Assembly: GCF_000274605.1 (NCBI RefSeq)
Contig: NZ_AKNV01000006.1
Location: 372,001-436,000, forward strand
From: Helicobacter pylori NQ4053
GTDB taxonomy: Bacteria > Campylobacterota > Campylobacteria > Campylobacterales > Helicobacteraceae
Length of the DNA stretch: 64,000 bases
Direction of reading: 5' to 3'
Position numbers and translations under genes: made by a program. A model generated the notes under the pieces. That model made no database searches. It was not told where the DNA came from and saw only the letters and a program-made list of their open reading frames with translations. Shown here piece after piece: positions 1-6,837 of the stretch; positions within the stretch are counted from its first letter, which is position 1, and every line of letters starts with the position of its first letter.

Positions 1-1534
1 TGGGGTGAATGGATCTAACTCTTCAAGCGGTGGCTCTGTAGGGGGTTATGAGAATAATTTCACTAATCATGGCTCTACTAACAATAACACAGGAGGGTAT
101 GACAATTTTAATAATAATAGCTCAAGTGGTGGGAGTTTAGGGAATGGGGGGCTTTTCCCTATTCCTTTTGGTAATGGCGACACAAACAATTCCAATAATC
201 CCACTAACACCACTAGCCCAACTAATGGCAGTAGTTCTAATAACGCCACCAATCCTAGTTCGCAAGAAAACAATTACTCCAGCCAGTATTGTAAAGCGCC
301 AGAGTTAAGCCCCAACAACACGATGAAACTAGATGTTATCGCTAAAGATGGCTCTTGTATTTCTATGAACGCTTTAAGAGATGACACTAAATGCGCTTAT
401 AGATACGATTTTGAAGCCGGTAAAGCCATCAAGCAAACGCAATACTACTATGTAGACAGGGAAAATAAAACGCAAAATATCGGTGGTTGTGTGGATTTAC
501 AAGGCGCTCAATACGCCATGCAACTTTACAAAGATGACAGCAAATGCACCTTACAAACCACGAGCGATAAAGGTTATGGTATGGGGAAAACGCAAACCTT
601 TCAAACTGAAATCGTGTTTCGTGGGATGGATAATTTAATCCATGTCGCTGTGCCTTGCAGCGATTATGCAAGGGTGCAAGACAGGATTGTTAGGTATGAA
701 AAAAACGATAAAACCCAAACCTTAACGCCCATAGTAGATCAATATTACAATGATCCCAGCAATCCTAACAAGCAAGAGATTTTAAATCGTGGGATTGCCA
801 CCCAATTAAGCTCGCAATATCAAGAATTTGCATGCGGTCAATGGGAATACAATGACGCTAAATTAGAAGCCAAAAGACCTACAATGCTAAAAAGCTATAA
901 CAAGCTTAATGGCGAATGGGTAGAAGTTACGCCTTGTAATTTTGAAGCAGGGATTAAAAGCGGTGCGGTTGTTAGCCCTTATGTGATGGGTGTGTCCAGC
1001 TCTAAAGTCTTAAGCGATATTACTACAAGCCATTATTTTAGGATAGAAAGGAAAAATTATGGTGAGAGAGAACAATGCCAAAAACCTTATGGAGTCAATC
1101 GTTGCCAACCGCAATATTTCCATACTGATCCTAGTATCACTGATTGGAGCGCCACTTACAAAACCACTACCACTCAAACCACTCAACCTTATTTGCGCCC
1201 AGCCCAAGATAATGAAAGCCCCACAACCTACAATCTTATCACCACTCAAACCACCATCAACAGGACTCAAAGCGTTTTGAAAAACGAATTGCATTTGAGT
1301 AATGATTATTTGAAGTATGTAGAAATCCATCAAGGCTATTACAAGGATAATGATCTTAAACAATCGCAAGGCTATATTGATTGGTCCAATTACTACCTCA
1401 ATCAGAATGAAGGCTTTTGCTCTCAATACAGCATTTGGAGTGAAAGCACAAAAATTGGTAAGAATTGGTATCATTGGCGTGATAATAAAATTTCTTGCGC
1501 TCAAAGACTGATTTATAGACCTTTTCAAGGATAA
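1..1534 (+). CDS. Cys-rich secreted-type protein of the conjugative element (5' partial)
   Basis: The frame is open from the first base, so the true start is upstream of the window; the GTG at 5 is only the first possible start seen here. The visible N-terminal 95 residues or so are low-complexity Asn/Ser/Gly/Thr repeats, like a flexible spacer. The remainder is a globular region with 12 cysteines, mostly in short spacings such as GSC-(12)-KC, which suggests disulphide bonds outside the cytoplasm. It sits 3 bases before the VirB5-like gene, so it is probably cotranscribed with the transfer machinery. A role as a pilus-associated or surface protein is inference. I do not recognise the family by name. 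Confidence 0.6.
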   Translation, partial: GVNGSNSSSGGSVGGYENNFTNHGSTNNNTGGYDNFNNNSSSGGSLGNGGLFPIPFGNGDTNNSNNPTNTTSPTNGSSSNNATNPSSQENNYSSQYCKAPELSPNNTMKLDVIAKDGSCISMNALRDDTKCAYRYDFEAGKAIKQTQYYYVDRENKTQNIGGCVDLQGAQYAMQLYKDDSKCTLQTTSDKGYGMGKTQTFQTEIVFRGMDNLIHVAVPCSDYARVQDRIVRYEKNDKTQTLTPIVDQYYNDPSNPNKQEILNRGIATQLSSQYQEFACGQWEYNDAKLEAKRPTMLKSYNKLNGEWVEVTPCNFEAGIKSGAVVSPYVMGVSSSKVLSDITTSHYFRIERKNYGEREQCQKPYGVNRCQPQYFHTDPSITDWSATYKTTTTQTTQPYLRPAQDNESPTTYNLITTQTTINRTQSVLKNELHLSNDYLKYVEIHQGYYKDNDLKQSQGYIDWSNYYLNQNEGFCSQYSIWSESTKIGKNWYHWRDNKISCAQRLIYRPFQG

Positions 1535-1537
1535 GGC

Positions 1538-2938
1538 ATGAAAGCGTTAAAGACTTTTTTAAAAAAATCCTTTATTTTGTTATTGGCGGTTGCTTTAAAC
1601 CACTTAAACGCTGTGGCTATGATTGTAGATAATCCTACGCAGAACGCTTGGAATGGTGCTAAAAGAGCATGGGATGAAAGCAAGTGGGCTAAACATTTAG
1701 CCACTATCACTGAAAGGATCAAGCTCGCTCAAGACACATTAGATAGGGCTAATCAGACTCTTAATTCCATCAACAAAGTGAATGATGTTTTGAACAAAAC
1801 CAATCAATTTCTAACAGGCAGTATTTTAAGCGTCCCCAATCCCATGCAGTATGTAGAAAAAACCCAAAGTTTTGCCAAACAAGTTCAAGACAACGCTGAA
1901 AGGATCAAAGAAAATGCACAAAACTATGATATACGCAATCAAATTGCAGCCAAACGCATCTCTGAAAAATGCCCTGAACTCAATTGGGATGTCAGTCAGG
2001 ACGCAAGTCCTACAGAGAAAAACTTACACCAATTTTTCACGAGCAAGGGGAAAGAAAGCGCTAACACAAAGGCTCTAAAGGATTTTGCTAACGCCATAGG
2101 CAACACTCAAATCAGCACGGCGAACGATTTAGGAGCTGGACTTAGAGGCAGAGCCTTATTAGAATACATTTGCATTCAAAAAGGCAATTTAGAAGCGGCT
2201 AAAAAAATCCAATTATTAGACAGCCAAATGACTTTAGCTCTACTCAATAACGACTATACGGCCTATGAAAAACTTAGAGCTGAAAAAGAAGAATTAAAAA
2301 GACAAATCGCTTCAAATGTGTATGCTAAAGTCAAACAGCTTGCTGTAGCTTCCCAAGATAGAGCGTTTAGTCAAATGGATAATGAGTTGGGTGTTAAAAC
2401 TTTTGGGTTTAACGATGAGAATGTTAAAAAAGGTTATTGCAAAAAAGAAAACAGAAATGGCAAAAGCGAATGCATCCCTAACATGCTCAATGTTAATCGC
2501 TTAAAAGCACAATTTGATGAGCTCAATTTAGATTATAGTAGGGATATTGCTGGTAAAAAAGGTGAAGCAGCCGCTAAAGTGTTCAATGACTACAAACACC
2601 GATTCCAGCAATTAAGCGTAGAAACTGCTTTAGAAATCGCTCAAAATTTAAGCTTCATGAATAAGACACTGGGTTTGATGGCACAAATGCAAAGCTATGC
2701 ATTCAAGCAACAAATGGGCTATTTTGAAGATATTATTCCTACTGACGCTCTAAAAGATAACAAAGAGCATCAAGAAAATCTTAAACAAAAACAACAAGAA
2801 ATAGAAAAAGTCTATAGGGCTAAATTGGACGCTTATGGTTTCCCTAATGGTAGTGTAGGAAAGGCAAGTGGCGTGAATTCAAATAGTAATAATGAAGCTC
2901 CAAGCTCTGATAATATCCAGTCGTTTAATCCGTATTGA
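1538..2938 (+). CDS. VirB5/TrbJ-like periplasmic protein of type IV secretion
   Basis: The 466-residue product opens with a signal peptide (basic KALKTFLKK, then a hydrophobic stretch to about residue 26). Long amphipathic helices rich in Ala/Gln/Lys/Glu follow, with a repeated TITERIKLAQDTLDRANQTL type of heptad pattern at 50-90. This matches VirB5/TrbJ proteins, which form the minor pilus tip component. It lies directly upstream of a VirB6/TrbL-like gene, the usual order in conjugation operons. The ATG at 1538 is preceded by AAGGATAAGG. A Ser/Asn-rich tail closes the protein. The family call rests on architecture and position, not on a conserved catalytic motif. Confidence 0.6.
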   Translation: MKALKTFLKKSFILLLAVALNHLNAVAMIVDNPTQNAWNGAKRAWDESKWAKHLATITERIKLAQDTLDRANQTLNSINKVNDVLNKTNQFLTGSILSVPNPMQYVEKTQSFAKQVQDNAERIKENAQNYDIRNQIAAKRISEKCPELNWDVSQDASPTEKNLHQFFTSKGKESANTKALKDFANAIGNTQISTANDLGAGLRGRALLEYICIQKGNLEAAKKIQLLDSQMTLALLNNDYTAYEKLRAEKEELKRQIASNVYAKVKQLAVASQDRAFSQMDNELGVKTFGFNDENVKKGYCKKENRNGKSECIPNMLNVNRLKAQFDELNLDYSRDIAGKKGEAAAKVFNDYKHRFQQLSVETALEIAQNLSFMNKTLGLMAQMQSYAFKQQMGYFEDIIPTDALKDNKEHQENLKQKQQEIEKVYRAKLDAYGFPNGSVGKASGVNSNSNNEAPSSDNIQSFNPY

Positions 2939-2989
2939 AATAAGGGTTATTGTGTTAAAATTAGTCAAATATTTTAAAAAGGATTTTTT

Positions 2990-3268
2990 ATGTTTAAAAG
3001 CAGATTAAATTCATGGATTTTATTAGGGATTTTAGGGATTTTAGTGGTGGTTTTTTGGGATGTTATAAAATACAGAATAGAAGATTTAAAACATGCTCAT
3101 TATCTATCACAAGTGAAAGAAAGGGAAGAATATTATAAAAACCATATAGAAGAAGCTTTGAAAAAGGATAGCGAATGCTTTGAAAAAGGAGGTGATAAAG
3201 TGGATTGCTCGGCTGCTATGAGAATAGCTGCTGGTGAAAGAAATAGAAGAATGTTGGAGATTAAATAA
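2990..3268 (+). CDS. Small single-pass membrane protein of the type IV secretion operon
   Basis: This 92-residue protein has one N-terminal membrane helix (about residues 9-26, ILLGILGILVVVFW), then a charged coiled-coil-like domain and two cysteines (about residues 62 and 72) that could form a disulphide. AAAAAGGA lies 7 bases upstream of its ATG. It sits between the VirB5-like and VirB6-like genes, one base before the latter. That is where entry-exclusion or VirB7-like small proteins often sit in conjugation operons. There is no lipobox, so it is not a typical VirB7 lipoprotein. The function is unknown. Confidence 0.65.
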   Translation: MFKSRLNSWILLGILGILVVVFWDVIKYRIEDLKHAHYLSQVKEREEYYKNHIEEALKKDSECFEKGGDKVDCSAAMRIAAGERNRRMLEIK

Positions 3269-3269
3269 C

Positions 3270-4532
3270 ATGGCCGCTCCACTACTTGCCTTGCCGTTTC
3301 TTTCTAATCCTTTAGTGCTTGGTGCTTTAGCTGTCATAGGAACGGGTGCTTACTTATTTTACAATAAGCAAGATTCTTTAGTTGTGCAAGCAGATGGGCT
3401 TTACAGCGAGATTCTTGGGTTTTTCATTTCGTTTTCTAACAAGATCTTGAAGGGAATTGGCGAGCCTTTAGCCAATGTTGTCCAACCTTTTGGTATGGTC
3501 TTAGGAGTGCTTTTGATCCTTTTATACTCCTTCAAGCACTATCAAAACAATGATTTATTTGAAATCAAAACCTTTTTGATGCTTTTTGTATTTGTTGGAT
3601 ATCTTTCTTTGTATCATTACGCTTTTAAATCTGATGGTTCTAGTAGCGGTAATGGTCGCTCTAGTTTTGCCTTTCAAAATCATGTAACAGAAATTTTTGA
3701 CACGCCTGCTAACTTGCTAAATGCTGGGATTTCTAATGTAATTAAGGAATATCAAACAAATAGTGCAAGAGAACACAAGAATATAGACACGCACCACAGC
3801 ATCACTAACGCTAATATTTCATTCCATGTCAGACAAATTTTGACGAGTTTGAATAAATTATATGAAGACTTCACAATTAATAATGGACTATCGCCAAAAA
3901 CTCTTATTGCAGCTGTTTTGTTATTGGTTATTTTAGGATTAGAATTGTTTTTGTTATTCAAAGTTTTCTGTTATGTTTTTATGACTTATTTAGAAAAAAT
4001 TATTTACTTGTCTTTGGTTATTTTCATGCTACCGCTAGGGTTTTTTCAGCAGACTAGAGGTTTTTTAGTGTCTTATGTGAAAAAGATTATTTCATTGACT
4101 TTTTACATGCCTTTATTGTTGCTATTAGTGTTATTCAACTCTTTTGCATTACAATACGCAATCAAAGTGGGAGGGAGCAATGAAATAGTGGTTAAATTTG
4201 GCATTATTGTAGTAATAGGAATTTCACTGACTTTCATTCAAAAAATCCCCGAAATGATTAACGCTATCTTTGGCACACAAGGTGGTCTAACGGATGCTAA
4301 AAGCTTCATATATCAAGGTGTGCAAATGGCTAGTGCTGGAGCTGGAGCCATAGCTGGAAGTCTTAAGAGTGCGGGTCGTTCAGCGTTTGGCAGAACGCTA
4401 GAAGCTTATAAAGACGCAAAATCTACGATAAACAGCACTACGGCTAACATGAGAGACATGCCAGGACATCCTGGTGTTAGAGTAGGTGTGGAGACGATTG
4501 AACTTCCCAAGTCTCATAGAGCTAGCAAATGA
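3270..4532 (+). CDS. VirB6/TrbL-family polytopic membrane protein
   Basis: The 420-residue protein forms part of the inner-membrane core of a conjugative type IV secretion system. Hydrophobic segments lie near the N terminus, at about residues 65-85 and 100-115, and then as a dense block of at least four helices between about residues 200 and 330. A Gly/Ala-rich and then polar cytoplasmic tail follows. This is the VirB6/TrbL pattern. I chose the ATG at 3270 (MAAPLL), one base after the previous stop. The in-frame ATG at 3234 would overlap the upstream gene and add 12 polar residues. It is the last secretion gene before the cargo region. Confidence 0.7.
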   Translation: MAAPLLALPFLSNPLVLGALAVIGTGAYLFYNKQDSLVVQADGLYSEILGFFISFSNKILKGIGEPLANVVQPFGMVLGVLLILLYSFKHYQNNDLFEIKTFLMLFVFVGYLSLYHYAFKSDGSSSGNGRSSFAFQNHVTEIFDTPANLLNAGISNVIKEYQTNSAREHKNIDTHHSITNANISFHVRQILTSLNKLYEDFTINNGLSPKTLIAAVLLLVILGLELFLLFKVFCYVFMTYLEKIIYLSLVIFMLPLGFFQQTRGFLVSYVKKIISLTFYMPLLLLLVLFNSFALQYAIKVGGSNEIVVKFGIIVVIGISLTFIQKIPEMINAIFGTQGGLTDAKSFIYQGVQMASAGAGAIAGSLKSAGRSAFGRTLEAYKDAKSTINSTTANMRDMPGHPGVRVGVETIELPKSHRASK

Positions 4533-4552
4533 TAAAGGCCATTTTAGGGCAA

Positions 4553-4589
4553 TTTTTGAAAATTATTTTTAGTGATAATTTTTCAAAAA
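4553..4589 (+). terminator. Imperfect A/T-rich hairpin after the virB6-like gene
   Basis: TTTTTGAAAATTAT (4553-4566) pairs with ATAATTTTTCAAAAA (4575-4589), with one bulged A and an 8-base loop. It lies 20 bases after the virB6-like stop and covers the possible GTG start at 4572 of the next gene. It may end or attenuate the secretion operon. The stem is almost all A/T, so it would be weak. Confidence 0.35.
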
Positions 4590-4604
4590 ACCTTAAGAGA
4601 AATC

Positions 4605-5288
4605 ATGCAAGATTTACAACATTTCAAAAATGATATTGCACTCATTTTATCTAGAGAAAGATTAGATACTTACGATAGCCTAGAGCAATACAAAGAAAAT
4701 TTGAAACTCATTTCTTTCATCACGCCTAAAATCTCTAGCTTAGAAATTTATTTACGCAACGCTTTAGATTATTGTTTAACCCAAATCAAAGGGAGTGATT
4801 GGGTATTTAGTGAAAATTCTTTAACAAATTTAATTAACGAGCAAAAAGAAAAGAAAAAAGAAATCACGCATTCTTTGATTTTATCTAAAATGTCTTTAGG
4901 GGCAGTGATTAAGCTTATTTTTTGTTATAAATTAGAGGGGGTAATATTAGATTTAAAGCGCATCAATTTCAAATCCTATTACCCCAATAATAAAAATGCA
5001 TTATTTATCAACAATAAAAAAAATCCATTATCTAGTGCCTCAAAGGTTCATATTGCTTTAAACTTGCTATGGACGATTAGAAATCGCGCGTATCATTGGG
5101 AAAACTTACTCAAAACCAAACCAAACAACCGCCCACGCATTACGACTTATTTCACTGGGTTAAAAGACAATGATAGGGCAAAAATGCCTATGAATATAAG
5201 TGTAGAACCAAGTAAAATCGTCTTGTTTTTAGATGATTTAATTAAAAGCATTGGGAATAAAGACTTGGAAAATTTAAGTGGTTTGTGA
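4605..5288 (+). CDS. Abi-like protein (AbiD/AbiF type, HEPN motif)
   Basis: This 227-residue protein resembles the Abi_2 family of abortive-infection proteins. An N-terminal ISSLEIYLRNALDY segment matches the typical E-x-x-LR block. Near the C terminus the segment TIRNRAYHWENLL holds the RN-x3-H arrangement (an R-x4-H HEPN motif; R159 and H164 counted from this start). HEPN proteins of this kind are often RNases, but activity here is inference. I chose the ATG at 4605 because AAGAGA precedes it; a GTG at 4572 would add 11 residues and lies inside a hairpin. It is a lone cargo gene between the secretion genes and xerT. Confidence 0.65.
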   Translation: MQDLQHFKNDIALILSRERLDTYDSLEQYKENLKLISFITPKISSLEIYLRNALDYCLTQIKGSDWVFSENSLTNLINEQKEKKKEITHSLILSKMSLGAVIKLIFCYKLEGVILDLKRINFKSYYPNNKNALFINNKKNPLSSASKVHIALNLLWTIRNRAYHWENLLKTKPNNRPRITTYFTGLKDNDRAKMPMNISVEPSKIVLFLDDLIKSIGNKDLENLSGL

Positions 5289-5293
5289 AAAGG

Positions 5294-5311
5294 TGGGCTT
5301 CGGTTAGCCCA
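5294..5311. terminator. Short hairpin between the Abi-like gene and xerT
   Basis: TGGGCT (5294-5299) pairs with AGCCCA (5306-5311) around a 6-base loop, six bases after the Abi-like stop and between two convergent genes. Neither strand has a clear T run after the stem, so this is a weak bidirectional terminator at best. Confidence 0.35.
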
Positions 5312-5368
5312 TTGAATGTAGATACATTATAACTCAAAAATCAAAATAAATCAAGATTTCTTAAAAGC

Positions 5369-6441
5369 TTACTCGCTTTTTTCATTTTTTAACAATCCTT
5401 TTAACACAAGAGCCACTTTTTTATTGTGTTCTTGAGTGGTATGGATATAGATTTTAGTAGAAAGCAAAGAACTATGTCCCAACGCTCTTGAAGTTAAAAC
5501 CAAATCCTGTGTTTCATCATAAATAAAAGTGGCAAAACTATGCCTAAAAAGATGCAAACCTAATCCATAAGATTTTACATCAATATTAGAGAGCTTAAAA
5601 ATTTTAGCGATAAAGCTCTTTAAAGAGCAAGTTTTTTGCGTGGTGTTGTTTTTGCTTTTTTAAACACAAAACGCCCCTTAAAACTCTTTAATCGTTTAGT
5701 ATCGCTTAGCCACGCATTCAAAGGAACTTGCAAAAACTCTTTTTCAATATAAGCGTATCTCTCTTTGTTGTTTTTGCCTTTGATTAAAAGGCGGTAGTGG
5801 TTATTTTCTAAAGCAATGTTTTTTAGCTCCAAATCTAAGGCTTCAAACTTCCTTAACCCCCCTAATGCAATAAGCAGTAAAATACACTGATTGCGTTTTT
5901 CAAAACTGGTTTTGGGACGGTATTTTAGAAGAGCTTGAATAAAAGCCTTAAAATCATTTTTATTCAAATGTTTAGGCAAATGCATTTCTTTCTTGGCAAA
6001 CGATAGATTTTTAAGTTCAAAATCAAAGCTATAGTTTCTTTTTCTGTCTAAATAATCAAAGAATTGTCTTAAATACATCACATATTTAGCCATAGAGCTT
6101 GGCTTCCTGTTTTTGGCTAATCCAAATAAGAAGTCTATAACTTGTTCTTCTGCTAGATTGTGCAAGGATTTGAGCTTAATCCTATTATCAAAATATTCAA
6201 AGAACAAAAACAAGCCTTGCATCATAATCGTATGCCTAATACCTTGATTATAAAGCTTGCGATTGAGTTCTTTCAATGCGATAAGACTTTGGCACTCTAA
6301 AACTCTATCCTGCCATTTTAAGACCAATTGTAAATCATTCACGCTTTGAATGCGTATCATTGTTTTAAGCTTATGGTGTAAAAATGACTTAATATTATTA
6401 AACAATTCTCTACTAACCCTACTCATTTTACAATCACTCAT
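5369..6441 (-). pseudogene. xerT: XerT-type tyrosine recombinase, frameshifted
   Basis: The gene reads as two pieces. The N-terminal piece, 6441 to 5620, has the core-binding domain and the first catalytic Arg in GGLRKFE (R197), plus the hairpin Lys in IKGKNNKERY. The C-terminal piece carries HLFRHSFAT (H-x-x-R), LGHSS and the nucleophile Tyr in KIYIHTT. They lie in different frames. Adding one base to the T6 tract at 5632-5637 joins them into 357 codons, about the length of XerT. The recombinase normally excises and integrates the element at AAAGAATG. AGGGAGAAAG precedes the ATG. The frameshift could be a real loss, slippage, or an assembly error in a homopolymer. Confidence 0.8.
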
Positions 6442-6837
6442 CTCTTTCTCCCTTAATTATTTTTAATCCATAAAAATCATCTTGTAGGGTTAAGAATGAG
6501 ACTTTTTTCGCAACAATAACGAAGTAAAATGCCGTTAATAGCCTAAAAATTTAAGATTATTTTAAGCTTTTGAGCTCCCATGAATACGATAATTAAACAG
6601 AAAGCGGAAAAAATTTTCCATATAATTATATTGTAATAAAGGGAAAGAAGTTTTTTTAATAAGTAATATTAGACATGTAGTTATTAGTGTTTTCAAAAAA
6701 AAGAAAGGATAAAGGAAAAATAGAAAAAAGAATGTGAGCTTTAATTGAAAATAAAGCATTCTTTAAGATTAGTTTTGTAGATTTTTGGTATAATAACAGA
6801 GTAATCGTTTTGTAGATTAGATTTAGCTTAAAAATTA
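6442..6837. other. Non-coding terminal region of the element
   Basis: These 396 bases between xerT and the element end hold no convincing gene. They contain two extra copies of AAAGAATG (6727-6734 on plus, 6757-6764 on minus) and a pair of 12-base direct repeats at 6772-6818. This is probably the recombinase binding region of the element end. An apparent 65-codon frame at 6562-6759 on minus is only A/T-rich open sequence. The tail of the truncated restriction gene also reads through 6656-6837. Confidence 0.5.

Noticed and set aside
1010-1528. 172-codon frame on minus opposite the Cys-rich gene
   Set aside because: It is the shadow of the secretion-operon gene, hydrophobic by codon complement, and no promoter or ribosome site supports it.
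6562-6759. 65-codon minus frame near the element end
   Set aside because: It is A/T-rich Phe/Leu run sequence in the non-coding terminal region and overlaps the read-through tail of the restriction gene.
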